From positions 6,983,645 to 7,047,644 of the forward strand of contig CM119263.1 in assembly GCA_051294375.1 (NCBI GenBank): 64,000 nucleotides of DNA. The letters run 5' to 3'. Shown here one piece after another: positions 26,601-44,569 of the stretch (the stretch's first letter is position 1; each line of letters begins with the position of its first letter). The notes beneath the pieces were generated by a model. It ran no database searches. It saw nothing but the letters and a program-made list of their open reading frames with translations, and was not told where the DNA came from. Made by a program: the position numbers and the translations under genes. Source of the DNA: Paraspadella gotoi. Its lineage: Eukaryota; Chaetognatha.

Positions 26601-29600
26601 TTCTTCTTCTCAGTCGCCGCTCCCTTTATTCTCACTCGACTGTAGTCTTATTCGCTGGGGATTAATATTCTCTGAATTGTATGTTTACTCTATTTCTCAA
26701 GATTTTTGCTCTGAAAACACGAGCTTCCTATGGATCGCGCAAGTTATTTGAATTTGTATTACGATCCTTTCATGTATCTATATGCTTTCTTCTCTGATAG
26801 CACTTCTATTTCGTCATTGTATAAGCTATACTCGCGTCCGCTTCATATCATTTAACTACTCCTATATTTATGCCACATGACTCTCCCTATTTATAAGTGT
26901 GGATCAGTATACCTCTAATTTATCGCCAGTTTTACCGAACTTATTGACCGCGCTCACGTGCCAATTAATCAGCTATGCCTCGAGTGATACTATTCACTCA
27001 AAACACGCGGTCGCTAACACGAGTCTTAAGCATGTAATTCAGCCGTAAGAGAATGCATCAAACACGAAGACGCTTCAGCATTCAAAAATTTAATAGTAGA
27101 TCAGAATTTTATATGAAGGACAATTTGCCGCAGACAGACGCACAGTTCGTACCTCTCTGCGCAAACACTCAGAGTTTATAACGACAGTGACTCGCAGTGC
27201 AAATGCCCCAATATAACTGTCTCCCATTCGTCTTCGGCGCGCATGACTTGCGACAGCTCGAAACAATATCATCCTGATGCGAGTTTGGACTGGCTCTATG
27301 CTTTCGCGATTTTTTCACAAGCATTTTGGCAAGTCTAGTACAACATACGATCAGTACACTGACGTGCTCTCGCATGCAATCCAAGTGCTTCTGGGTCCGT
27401 CCAGGCGCACTGCGTCTCATCGCGCAACAATCATGTATCTAACTACAATTGTCGACAACTCAATGCATGACATATTTCATGCTTAGTATCAGAGTCGAAT
27501 CTCGACAACTCAGCACCCTAATGTGTATATTCTGGTAGATGACTTATCGATTGTACATAATGTCTTCTTGATTGTTTCATATTACGCGTTACTCACAAGT
27601 AATCCGAAGTTATTAATATAATCATTATGTTCAGCAATGTCTGGTTCCCTTCTCGACTCGTGCCTCCTCTCTTTGCTTTCTCGAGCAACATGCACTCATG
27701 TTAGTTCATCTCGCATATATTATCAACAACCGAATAAAAGACACCTCAGTAAGCCGAACTTGCCTCCTCGACACACTTAACAATAGCTATTGGCCGCATT
27801 CTTTGAGTATGTGTTCGTCATCACACGGCACATAGATCCATCAAGAGAACGTCCTAAGACAGACGAATAACAATCGGAGAATAGACGACGTGACAGGATG
27901 CGATCCTCGAGAAATCGCGCATCACGAATCCTAAGAAAATGGGCGGCCTCGTCGTAGCAGCAGTCCTCACGACTGATTCTACTGTTCTACCAGTGCTATG
28001 TAACAATAATGAATGTGAACATCTCTGCAGAAGTCTCGCTGAAGGATTCTGTTTAATTTATTACATACCGCTACGATTATTCTGTATATATGTGTTTTTA
28101 TGCTTTAGATATGCTTGTTCTGTTCTCTGCTTTGTATGTGCTATTGTTCTCCGTGTGAGTTATAAGAAGATCTCGGTTTCTCTAGTTTATATTTTGTCGT
28201 AGCTTCCTGGCTCATGTTACTCATTATAACAAGATCAATTATAGGTCTTTCCTTCGCCGCGCTTTCAATCCGTGAAACCACACCGGCAAACTAGGAATCT
28301 GACGCTGCGCACCAAGCCTCTACGGATATATCCAGCCCGTACCGAGGTGCGCACACGCCACCGCCATCCCCCAACCGACCCTCACAACCGCCCCGCACTG
28401 TCCATGTGCGTTCTGCACGGACAGCCAGGAGACATAGCGTGAAGGAACAGACGACGCTATGCACGACATACAAGGCGCTCGTGTACTGCGCAATCCAGCA
28501 AGATCGCGCAGACAGAAAGATTCGAGAGCTCCTATGCTCTTTGCTAGCTAGCTCCACAATTTTCGAGCAACCTCGCCCTATGTGCCGTCTAGTGCATGAT
28601 GAGCAGTAAGACACCGACTGAACATAAGGGACAAACTCTATCCTCAACTCTGAACCAGACACCGCCGCGGAACCTCCTCTCGCAGCAGCTCAAACCACCA
28701 ATCACCAACCAAGTACTTAAAATCAATAATATGACCTCCAACATAAAATACAAAGCAATAAAAAGCAAAAGTCGGCTGCAGTCCTAAGAAAAATTTTTGC
28801 GGAGTTGATACAATCAAATCTCCTTCGAACAGTTGAACCTTGTCTCATTGAACGTGTCTACTTCCGTCAACAGAACGCACCTGACCAGGTTAGATAACAA
28901 GCACGCGTCAAGGAGAATAGTGCGCGGTCAAAGCGCTAGAACGAAAGATCGATCACGAAGAGAAAGAAAAACCCGACAAAGGAACTAACGAAAGGCATAC
29001 GGTCAGAAAAAAAAACAACACGTATAATTGGCGAGCCCCAAGCAGAAGAACAAATAATTGCCGCGAAGAAAGTGGAAAAGCATAAGGATACATATATTAG
29101 CAACCAAACTTTCTCAACATCAGAGCGTATGAAAAACAAAGCGTAGATATATTAGTAGGCTGGTAAGTTACACAAGAGCAGACTTTCGTACGCAATAAGT
29201 GATTTTGAGAAGAGAAACCATAAGAAATAGGATTAAAAGGAATATAGTGAAACAAGGAGCGTAAGAGAAGCAAGACACCACAATGATATTTAACCGCTCC
29301 CTAAAATAAGAGAATAGAGAAGATCGACATAGTTGAGGGAAGAGAAGATAAGGCGTGCTGAGCAAGACTGCAGAAAGAAGGTTCAGGAGGACGCAACTCG
29401 AGGAGATATGGAAGCGCATAACGAAGAGGAGAAAGAAAAAAAAAAGGGAATTAGGAGAAAATGATCATAAATGCACCAGAAGAGAATGATGACTAAATGT
29501 AAATCGACATAACGATAAATGAGCAGCAAAAATCTTGAGGGACACACAAAAACGTCGATTGTATCAATTAAAACTAAGGCCTCTTAGTACCTAGACTTAA

Positions 29601-32600
29601 TGATTGACCGCGTCATTCTGCCTTGTAATATATTTGGTGAATGAAAAGAGTAACAGATATCATAAGATTCAAATCGCACCTCTCAGATAGTGCAGCGCAC
29701 GCAAGATGACGAACGAAGGGAGTACTGGAACGGGGCACGTACGCATTGCGACGTAAGGAGGTATAACTTTTTCTGCGATCTGGACGCGTCTCATCCTGTA
29801 CTCTAAAGTCGCTGCAGATCGAGACCTAGACATCGTGGTTAAGAGAGCGGATGAGGGCAGGTGATGAGCGCGTATACGCAAACGGGTCCTAAATCTCGCC
29901 GTTCGCGTCATCTCGTTTTCCTATGCCATCGACGCCGCTCATCGCAGGCACAGGACAGTTAGACATCGTGAAGCCCTTCGTTGGACAACCGACCTTGGCA
30001 AAGGCGCGACGAGGCACGTCTTCTGCACCAGTCCGAGAGAAAAAGAGGTCTGCGAGCTTCTGTGGCGAGGAACGCGGGATCTATTTACCACCATTAGTGC
30101 CCACAAAATACTTTGCACGCAGAAGGTCTAGATGCAAATGACGCACCTCAGGCTTGCGCTTAGGCGGTGAAGTACTGAGCACAGTCGTAGATATATGAGT
30201 TATAGTCCAACGCTATCACATAGTAGCAACGATCTCTGGATTAATTAAATTAGTGCGGGCAGCTCACAAAGTTGATTTTGAAGAGTTAGAAGTTGTAGTT
30301 CGGAGGTTAAATATTAAGGATAAATAGATTTCAATTATGAGCTCCCCACGCGTACTCTCTGGTCATTGACTTGGGCCCACAGATGTTCTAGTTCAAATGC
30401 ACCTCAGGCAGAATCATGGGAAATTCTGTAGGTATCCGGTGTGATCTCGAGAAGTTAAAACAATTATTAAAATCCTCCGCCGACACCGGAGAACCACGGG
30501 TCAGAGAATAAACGCAGGACCGTTTACCCTATCTAGCTTCCGAGCTCACTAAATGTTGATCGCTATGACTGCTGTAGTCGCGGCCCAGAACCAAAGGTGA
30601 CTGCGCGACGTTCGCGCCCATGGCTTTAATTATCAGCAACAAGTAAAATAAACTCTCCATTCGAAGTGTACTAGATACGGGTCGGTGACAAACTCACTAC
30701 ATCCTATGACTAAGTGAGTCGTTACTTACTGAGCCGTACGATTACGCTCGAATAAAGTTCTGCGAGAACGGAGAGACACTTTTGTCGAGTACATTTAACC
30801 TGATAAGTAATGAGAAACGTGCGTGTAGTGAAATGAAGAAATGACAAGCACACATAGGCGTAAAACTGAGCCTCATACCGAATAGCGTCTGATTTGATGA
30901 TGTGACCGCGCAGTGCGGGTCTTCACTATTTCAGGTGGTGGGAGCCAGAAAAAGAAAGCGGTGCAGGATCTCTGCAGCGCGCGCGGGAGCCGACGGCGGA
31001 GAATAGTACCGATTCTCATTCGTGAAATCGACCGGCAGCCTCTAGATCGCAGATCAGACAAGTGACAGAGGCAACTGCTTCTATCGGAGAAAATAGAGTA
31101 TCAGGAATAGTAGGAACGGGAAGGAAGATTAGATTGTTGAAGCGGTCAGCGTCGTCATATCAGCCATACTCTGAGCACTGAAGCGCAGTCAATGAAATAG
31201 CCCGACGCTGGTCCACGGAGTCTTCGTTGCCCCCTCCACAACCCTTTAAATCGACGCGATGCCCTCCTAGTGGGTAATGATTTTTTGGACCTAGATTTTC
31301 TAACTCTAACCTCTTGTCCTATACCTGGACGGGCACGGAGCGACAGTGCACTAAGATACGAGGGCGAGATCTTTCGACGTTTATGGTGTAAATTGATTTC
31401 TGCCATCTGCGAAATTGCGAGGTTGATGAGAAGGGATTTAGTATATATAGAGAGAGAAAGTGTTGTAGATCTGTTTGTTTTAGCGACCCCATTATTGAGT
31501 GTTGTGCGCTTGAGCCTTCATAAGGTGTTTGTTGTTCATTTTGTTGGCACGCGGCTCTTAATAACGCGAGGCGCAAACCTGCGGCATGCTACAATCGATA
31601 GTGTGACAACTGCCACTTTAGCGATGCCGCTGCACCTTTACAATTACAAATAAATCCGACTTACCCTTGGCATGTGAAGTTGAAAAGCGCACGGTCCAAT
31701 TGTCCACACGATATCCAACCGATGACCGTTGATGAGAAGGCAGCCAGAGCTACCTCAAGTTCATCTGAGCGATACAAGCGAGAACACTTACTTGCCCTGG
31801 AAAACTATCGTAGCTTGGCCGCTACCAGTATGGTAGTATCATTTACAGTATAGTTGGAAGACTAAACATTGGCCTACATAATTAAATAGACGCATTTCCA
31901 TGCATTAGTAGATACGCCCAGATAAGATAATGATGCCTGAAAATATCACAGAACATTCACTTCCCACCCAAAGCAGTCACTCAATTCGTGAGACAGCCCA
32001 GACCCCAGAGTGATTAGGTCGAGTATCGCTACGACTATACAATCAACAAAGTGGAACGCACAAAGAAGTTACGACATATGAGCGACAAGCTGTAAAGACA
32101 AGATAAGCAGCAAGTATGAATGCCCTCACCCAATTATAGGTATCCAAAGACCGACATTTCTGCGCACTTCATACCCTCACTTGTTAAGATAAAGAGGTAA
32201 TCATAGAAAAGAAATCAACATATCCCTTTATCAACACAACATCATAATAATCTTCAAACCACAAAGCCACACAAAGGAAAGAATAGATGCACATAAAGTC
32301 AGAACACAAAAGAAAATACGAAAGAAGCCCGAGCAAAAGATTTAATTATTATTTAATTCATCGAATTCTTCCATGTGGGCGATACACTTACACGTTCGTT
32401 TACCGAAATGGTTATTCAACCGATATACGATATATCCCACCCGGCCTGTAGAAGTTTTAGATTTAAATAATGACCTATATTTTCGTTGCCCGTTATGAGG
32501 GGAAAAATAAGAATGCGCCGAAAATCTCGATCGTGTAGAGAGTATTAAAATTTAAATACGGTGCAAATATAATACACCGAATCCAATATGGAGGGTGAGT

Positions 32601-35600
32601 ATTAGAAATGTGTGTGTGTATGTGTCTAAATATGATCCCAAAAATCTTTTGGAAAACTCTGCAACTTGGTTTATATAAATTCGTAGAGTACGTCATAGAC
32701 GAGTGGGGGACCACGATACATGAAAAGAGGAGACTCCTCGACTTGTTTCTTTTTTTTATAGGGACGGCATGGAAGGTCACAGAAATCCGGGTGACGTGGG
32801 TTTGAGTTGGATAAAATGATTATGATTGTGTGTGTCTGGATACAAACAGGAGACAGCTGCCGGACAATGTATCAGACTGAACCCGACGAAAGCTTAACAT
32901 GCGAACCCAGTCACAGCGTACCGGCCCTCCCGACTCCCCTCCGTCTATTTTCGTGGGAATTTAAAGAACGAACTTGCACCTGGAAAATATGTACCCATTG
33001 CCGCATACTGTCACCTTCCGAAGAACGAAATCGGACAAATCCCCCTGAGTCCGACATAGGTTCTCGAACCAAGTCAGCCGGAGCGAACCTAAGGACCAGT
33101 ATTGTCTGGGTGTCCAGTACCAGCCTCGAAATAACACTGACGACATCGCCGACCAGATTTTCGTCACTTTGTAAACCGACCCCTAACCATGTTTGCCTCG
33201 TACCCGTTCGCAACAAGGCAAACAGGCAATATGAAGCTCATATAACGACGACGATTGCGTTGCAGTCTTCTGCCCAGAACACGTTTCGTCTTATGACGAC
33301 ATCTTCGGTGCGTACGGTACTGCATAAGAGGTACCGGAAATCACTTTGATACGACGTCCGCTCACTATCATTTTTACGTGTCTGTCTTCTTTCGGATTAT
33401 GTCCTTAGTCGAGAAAGATTGCAGTTATAACTTCGATTCCCAACGGACGAATCGATAGCCGCACCCTTTTACAAAGAGATTTATCCAGCGCAGGCGCTCG
33501 CCTAACACGAGTTGTAATGAAAGTACCATCACTTGCCTGTGGAGAGCGCCTTATTGTTTGTCAACAAAAACCAAATACGGACGAGAGAGCAGGAACCAAA
33601 CCGAGAGCCCTTCTCACGTGTAATGTTTGTTTGTACGTTGAAAGATGATATTGAGACCGAGAAAGTGAAAAAAGATGGGGTCGAGAGGCATGAGACAGGT
33701 CAGTGAAGCAGCAGACAGAGGCGAGACCGAGATCGGGCAGAGAAGCCCTGAGATGACGCAGAGCAGAGACGGAGATCAATGAATCGAGCATTGGAGACGA
33801 CAGTCAGCACGAAACAAGCAAAACATATGAAGGTGTGGGTCTATTTGTCTCTCGATATTTTCGCATATTATTCTTCAGACGGCGCTTACAATAGTTATAT
33901 TATATCAAAAATTAACAAGTGTATTTTATGTATGACCGTGCTCTCTTGAGCTTGTTTTTTAACTCAGACCTCTCGCGCAAACATTCCATCAAACTTCCTT
34001 CTTTTACGCACCCCATCTAATATACTCTGAGCACAACAAACAATCGAATTAAATGCATAGCGAGCAAATAATAAACAAATTTATGCCTATTCACCCCGAG
34101 AATTCACATCATTATTTCTAGCCCGACCAAAGCCAGTCCCAGCCCCCTTACATATCTGGAAACGCCACGAATAATATGGAATAAATAACAATCCTCTGAA
34201 ATATAGAAATAATCCAACGACAATTAAATTGATAAAAAAAAAACAACTTCTTAAATTCTCTGCCCATAAATGTGTTTAAATTTCGCCCTGGGAATTTCCG
34301 CCGAGATTGTGACAGAAAAAATCTCGAGGCTATAAAGAAAAATGAAAGAAGTGATACAAAGGAGACTCGACCACTGGATTATACGAGCATAAAAGCGCCT
34401 CGATAGAATAAAATATTTTCGTTTATTTCCGATTATTAACTGATTAAACATAAATTCTCTCAGATTGTCACAATTACAATGAGTATAATTAGAAAGAATT
34501 AACAGTAACCATAAATATAAAACCTCGTTACTCGACTTTATATATGATCGTTAATTGAATATAATTCGTTTCATTGTTTATTAAAATACGATCATTGCGT
34601 GTCAGCTTAATATCATGAGTACATTGTTATTAGCGCTATCTGGAAAAGCGCTGTACGACATTCGGTCTTGACGTCCTGTTATCATCGACTTTCGTTTTGA
34701 CTACTTACCCGCAGAGTTTCATGCTCAGTGCGATAAAATCGAGATAAGAATTATGCTTTCCCTACGTTGCCGCCCTCAATCCCATTTCTGAAAACTACGC
34801 CGTACCGAGGAACTGTACATTCTACGCTTGATATTTACTTCCCTTCCTTTCCTCCTTTCTCTCTTCTTCAATAATTTCTGGTATCTTTTATTCGATCTCT
34901 TCCTATTCCCTCCTCAGTCATTTTCCTCGATTATACTCTTCGCCCTCGCTTTTAGCGTCATCGAAAATAGTTCGTTTAGCGCCGGTCGAAGATGTGACGA
35001 AAGAAACAGAAAGACGCGCATACTCGTCGCTACTTCCCACCGACGCCATTCGCGCACTATCGACGACGACGACGACGACGCAGCGACGACTGACGACGAA
35101 CGACGACGACGACGACGCACGACGACTCCGCGACGGAGCTGACGTAACGATCCCACTAACCGGCGCGGAGGCCGGGCAACAGCGCCGTCGCCGCGCCTGC
35201 CCCAATTCAGCTTAGCGAATTAAATTACATATCCAGGTAACTCCTATTATTTTGTTGTTATATGTTCCTATTTTCCCACCATATGGAAGTTCCTAGAAAA
35301 AGTACTAACACTACAAAGAACATAGAATTAAGATTCCTATGCGCAACAAAATTTAAAATAAAAAGAACCTACATACCGAAATTATTCAACCAAGCAATAT
35401 CTAATCCTAATTTTCATAAATTATATAACATAATTGTCTCGAAATTTCGACAATTTCAACATTCAAATATTGATGTCAAATTTCTACACTCTGTCAAACC
35501 TCCTGTTTTTTATGATTACCGATTGATCACAGTTCCTATTCTTTGAAAGACTTTCGTTTCCTAACCGGTTCACAATTTCAAATTCTCTCTAGTTTTTGAA

Positions 35601-36120
35601 ACCAAGCTATACAGCTTTCGTCTAATGCAGGCAAAAGCTACCATCTTATAACGTATTCCGTAAACCCAGAGCAGTTCCCTCTATCATGCTTTTTTTAATC
35701 CACCTTCACACCGTCTCGCGCAAGCTGATATTCGCCCGTAAACTAAACCAAGTCTAGTGGTCACTTTAAACCCACCGGTCGCCAGGCAATTCTACCCTCG
35801 GCCGCCAACTCTTTCGCCAAGGACGCGCCGAACGTAGGCACATAAGCGTGCAGACTTACAATACCCTGATTATAAATCCACCATGACGACCCAAGCACTT
35901 TAACTCTCCTCCCTCTTCATCCAGGTCTCTCACTCTCTTAGCCCATCTCGATCCAATCTCTCTCTTCTTCCTCCTCTGTCGTCTCTCATCGCTCCGTCAT
36001 CTCATCCTCATACGGCCTCGTCCTGCCCTTCTGCTCTCAATGTCCTTGCTCCCACGGTTTCTCTCTCATCTCTCCTCCTCATCATTCTCCTTCTACTCTG
36101 CTTTGATATTACTAATGTTA
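23700..36120. other. Low-reliability sequence; no gene supported
   Basis: About 12 kb whose texture differs from the rest: few clean simple repeats, no exons with splice sites, and near-random word content. Parts align with indels to 37.8-39.7 kb: 25855-25890 with 38014-38050 (GGAACAACTACCCGT), and 29700-30080 with 39415-39660 (AAGATGACGAACGAAGGG, TACGCATT, TCGTTTTCC, GAAGCC, CCGACCTTGG). I read it as uncorrected or chimeric fill sequence. Real sequence may be buried in it, but gene calls are not safe. Confidence 0.6.
32816..33349 (+). other. Unrecognised open reading frame, doubtful
   Basis: The longest open frame in 23.7-36.1 kb: 178 codons from ATG 32816, ending in TGA. It is unusual there because its composition is near 50% GC and two minus-strand frames (32911-33216 and 32961-33167) are open as well. 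Cysteine-containing words such as CTWKICTHCRIL are present, but I see no domain, signal peptide or splice context. It could be a chance opening, foreign sequence or a fragment of a gene in poor-quality sequence. Confidence 0.15.
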
Positions 36121-36254
36121 TATTGAGTAATGCGAGAAAGGTATGTTGTGCCCAATTATTTCAACTAAACGAGTGCCCTGATAGTGAAATTCGTTACTTT
36201 ATTTACGCCAATCTTAACATTCTTGTGTGCCTTAAAACCGAAAAATTCTCCACT

Positions 36255-36279
36255 NNNNNNNNNNNNNNNNNNNNNNNNN
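36255..36279. other. Assembly gap (25 N)
   Basis: A 25-N join. The sequence to its right restarts in the GA tract and TTGGCCACCAAGAGATTCAG segment already seen at about 20590 and 22563. Confidence 0.9.
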
Positions 36280-37450
36280 AGAGAGAGAGAGAGAGAGAGA
36301 GACGGAGAGAGAGAGAGAGAAGAGAGACGTGAAAAATTGGCCACCAAGAGATTCAGTAAAACAATAATTTCAAGTCTCAATTTACTCCGCAAATAATCTT
36401 CAAACTTCAAAATGAAATTACACAATTGATTTATTGACAACTATAAAAATCTTGTTAAATATAAACATATAAATTAGAATCCAATAGTTTTGCCGTAGTA
36501 ACAATAAAAAATTTTGACTAATATAAATACTAATACGTATTAAAATAATAAAATGACCTAAAATAAATTATTTACAATTAGCAGTTTAAATCATTTAAAA
36601 ACAATATAGCTTTAGTTACGATGAATGAATAGTATGTTGATGATATAATTTTCAAAAGATATTTCGCATCGGTATTCAGCGCCATCTCCGTCTTCCCTTC
36701 CGCTCCACTTTGTTTTTCAAAGAAGCTCGAAAATCGATTGTCTTTCTAACGAATCTCATTTTCAAGGCCGAGAGTTTACGAGTTCGGTGGCCTTGAAACG
36801 GATGGTGGTGGCCGACGCTCCTACTGTGATCGATAGGGGTGAGGGGACGGGTGACTGGTGACTTGTTATGAGATGGTCAGAGGATTGGACGGACGTGAAT
36901 GGTAAAGAGGGTGGACGTGGTGATATGTTAAAATGACGCTGAATGCAAAGTCGATACGGGGTGCAAGAGATGCAACGGGTGTATGAAAAGAGTACAGTGA
37001 ATGGAAAGAGGAGTGACGGTGTGAATGACAAAGAGAGTGAAAGTGAGGCAAAGGAGTAGGATGTAAGATGAGGAATGAAAAGGATACGGTGAATGGCAAA
37101 GAGGATGACGGGTGACTGGCAAAGAGGAGTGACGGGTGATGTAAAGAGGAGTGACGGGTGAATGTGCAAAGAGGAGTCGGAGTGAATGGAAGAGGAGTGA
37201 CGGGTGAATGGCAAAGAGAGTGACGGCGTCGGAAGGTAAAAAGGCCAAGTTCACGAGCGAAAGGCATAGGGTCGGATGCAGAGGGGGTGACGTGGATGGC
37301 AATAAGGAGTGTAATCCGGAAATCTGTGAATGGCAAGAGGAGTGACGGGTACATGGCAAAGAGGAGTGACGGGTGAATGGTAAAGAGGAGTTACGGACGA
37401 AAGGCATAGAGGAGTGACGGGTGAATGGCAAAGAGTGAAAACTCGTGAAA
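36280..37450 (+). repeat. Duplicated block, copy C, including minisatellite
   Basis: Repeats 22465-23660 in order: GA tract, TTGGCCACCAAGAGATTCAG, CAAACTTCAAAATGAAA, AATATAGCTTTAGTTACGATGAAT, ATATTTCGCATCGGTAT, AAGAAGCTCGAAAATCGATT, GGTGGCCTTGAAACGGATGG, then the minisatellite. It appears to be the cleaner representation. Confidence 0.85.
36890..37440 (+). repeat. About 24-bp minisatellite
   Basis: Tandem units of roughly GTGAATGGCAAAGAGGAGTG plus ACGG, about 20 copies with indels. Minus-strand open frames here (for example 36928-37521) read repeats of the HSSLPFTR type and are artefacts of the array. Confidence 0.85.
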
Positions 37451-39720
37451 GCGATGATGGGTAAAAGTGAGAATCGTAAAATATTTGTTGCTTGACCAAA
37501 TATTGAAAGACAGACAGACAAAAAAAAAAAAGAGATTTAAATTTTTTGTCTAATTTTCTCCAGTTGTTATTATTATCATCATTATTATTATTATTATCAT
37601 CATTATTATTATTATCATTATTATTATTATAGCACTAAAGTTAGCATCGAGTGAATTAGACACACACAGGTGCGCTTGGTTTCATTAGTCTGTAGAATAA
37701 GGAAGAGGAATGGAGGAAAAGCAAGCAATTACATATTAAATATGATTCGTTGTTTGCACGAAAGTATATTCAATATTAATTGACTCGTTGGATCAACTAC
37801 CAGTAATCATTTTTCTCAAAATATCTAGATTCTACTAGATTCGAAATTCATCGATCGAAAGTTTTTGGTATTTGTCGTTTGACAAACTCGACTCGACTGA
37901 GAGCTCGATAAAACGCATTCTCTATTAATGANNNNNNNNNNGGGAGGGAGGGTAGGCTCGAGGTTAAAGATAAATAAAAAGAGAGAGAGAGAGAGAGAAA
38001 CGGTTTGAAGGTCCGGAACAACTACCCGTTACCAAAAGCAGTAACGGGCTTTTTCTCCGATATATCGCGGAATCCAATTGATTTCAATTTTCTTTCGACC
38101 CCATCAAATTTGCACCCCTTAACGTCTCTCGTTCCTTTTTTCCATTTTGATTCCCTTTTTCCATTTCGATTCCTTTTTTCTCGTTCCCTTTTTCCATTTT
38201 GATTCCCTTTTTCTCGTTCACTTTAGCGCCGAACCGTCGCTGAGCGCTTCCGCTTGTACGACGACGACGACGACGACGAAGACAATGACGACGACGACGG
38301 ATGACAATTGTGAGCCGATTTCGTGAGGGACTCTCGATTTCATTTTCACTTTAACCATTTTGCTTCCTTTTCAACTATTCTTTTTAGTTGCGCCGCGAGT
38401 ATTCGCGGGGATACTCTATAAGTCACTTTTCGGTCGGTCGGTTATTTTGAACATCTTTTCTTTTTTTTCTTTTTCTCTTTTCTTTCTTACTGTTTTTTAT
38501 TTTCTCTTAAACTTTCTTCCTAATTCCCATTAAGTTTCCTGGCAATAACCATCCTTATATTAAAAGCGTCGCACACGTTAGACGTTGACAACAACCCTCA
38601 TTTAAAATGAACAGTTAAGGAAACGGGAAACCATCAATTGACAGGGGACAACGTTTGAGTCGACCAAATGGAAAAAAAAAGATTGTCAGGGGAAATTGAC
38701 AGCGACATTTAAGAGGCGCGGCCGATTCAATCAAAAAACAAAAGGGCCAAAAAATTTGGCGGAAAAATCGAAAAAATCGATGCTAATTCAATCGAACAAA
38801 TGTAGACAATTTTTGTCAATTTTTTTGTTCGAAAAGTTCGTTTTTTTGTTGTGGAATCGTAACTGTCCTCTTTTTGTTGACTGTTGTGCGATAAAAACAA
38901 CAAACAGTGCGACTTGAATTAGCGAGCGGTGGCAAAGACGAAGACGACGACTATGATGACGACGAAGACGACGACGAAGATGTAAAGCCCGCTGCTGCCA
39001 TTAATAAATAATTGAGTCGAATTCCCGACTTTCTTTTTTTTTCTTTTTCTTTCTTTTTTTTTTTTTTTTCCAGAATTGAGTCGGTTTCTCAGTTTATTTT
39101 GAGGGTTAGATTAAAAGGAGGAAAGGAGAAAGAAAAGGAAGAAAGCGAAAGGAAGGAAAGAAAAGGAAAGAAAAGAAAAATGAGAAAAAAGGAAAATTGA
39201 AGGATTTGATTAAAAGGAATGAAAAAGGAAGGAAAGAAATTAAAGAAGAAACAAGGGAGAGAATGAAGATAAAAGGAAGGAATAGAAAGAGAAAAAAAAA
39301 GGAATGGGAAATGACAAGAGATGAAATCGTAGATAAAAATGAAAACAAAACTGGTTTCGTGATGACGAGTCCGTGAAATTGGAGAAGATAAAGAAATTAA
39401 AAGTGAGGACCTAAGATGACGAACGAAGGGTAGTGGGAACGGGGACGTACGCATTCGAGTAAGGAGGATAACTTTTGCGATCGGATCATCTTATTCTAAA
39501 AGGTCGAGTCGGTAAGATGAGGGAGAGAGCGATCGAAGGTAAGGTTCCGTTTCGTTTTCCATCCTCGACGCCGCGAGAATTAAAATGCTGAAGCCTCGTT
39601 CCGACCTTGGAAGGGACGAGGATGACCGCGGAGGGTCGGGTTTGTGGCGAGAGGCTGTGAGAGAAGGGTGAGGCGTGAACGCGGAGGGAAAGGACTCGGA
39701 GGGGACTCAAAGGGAATTAA
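37451..39720. other. Intergenic with simple repeats
   Basis: Contains an ATT/ATC microsatellite (37563-37631), a 10-N gap (37932-37941), T-rich tandem words CCCTTTTTCCATTTTGATT (38125-38218), GAC runs (38257-38305, 38936-38985) and purine-rich sequence (39115-39330). No exon is recognised. Confidence 0.6.
37932..37941. other. Assembly gap (10 N)
   Basis: Ten N, a size different from the other gaps. Confidence 0.9.
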
Positions 39721-39960
39721 GGTGGTGTAGTGGTAGTATTTCATACCCCACTACTCGTCCGAGAATCAGCAGCACCTATGGCGTCGGAGGTAGCACGAGC
39801 TCCTCCCAACCCAAAGGACTCGGGTTCGCGCCCTGCTGATTCACACAAGTAAAAGCGGGACGGGGCGTCTAACCCACCTGTAGTGTCGGACTACAGCCCG
39901 ATCCGAAGTTCGGGACCTTGTGTGCAACGGACGGTAAACTGCTCGCGGCATCGTCTTCCA
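39721..39960 (+). mobile_element. tRNA-Gly-like SINE candidate
   Basis: The 5' end GGTGGTGTAGTGGTAGTATT closely resembles the D-arm region of tRNA-Gly. It holds a perfect pol III A box (TGGTGTAGTGG, 39723-39733; consensus TRGYNNANNNG). A B-box-like GGTTCGCGCCC lies at 39823-39833 within ACTCGGGTTCGCGCCCTG. Spacing between the boxes is about 100 bp, too long for an ordinary tRNA gene, and no anticodon stem can be drawn. A GC-rich body follows to about 39960, in AT-rich surroundings. I see no tail or target-site duplication. A tRNA-derived SINE is the best reading; a tRNA pseudogene with an insertion is the alternative. Confidence 0.5.
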
Positions 39961-44518
<4,558 letters not shown>

Positions 44519-44543
44519 NNNNNNNNNNNNNNNNNNNNNNNNN
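44519..44543. other. Assembly gap (25 N) within a CT repeat
   Basis: 25 N with CT dinucleotides on both sides, so the tract length is unresolved. Confidence 0.95.
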
Positions 44544-44569
44544 CTCTCTCTCTCTCTCTCTCTCTCTGG

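Noticed and set aside
28291-28662. 123-codon minus-strand frame as a gene
   Set aside because: Composition and cysteine scatter look random, and it lies in the low-reliability segment.
32911-33216. Minus-strand 101-codon frame
   Set aside because: Overlaps a longer plus-strand frame, matches nothing I recognise, and lies in unreliable sequence.
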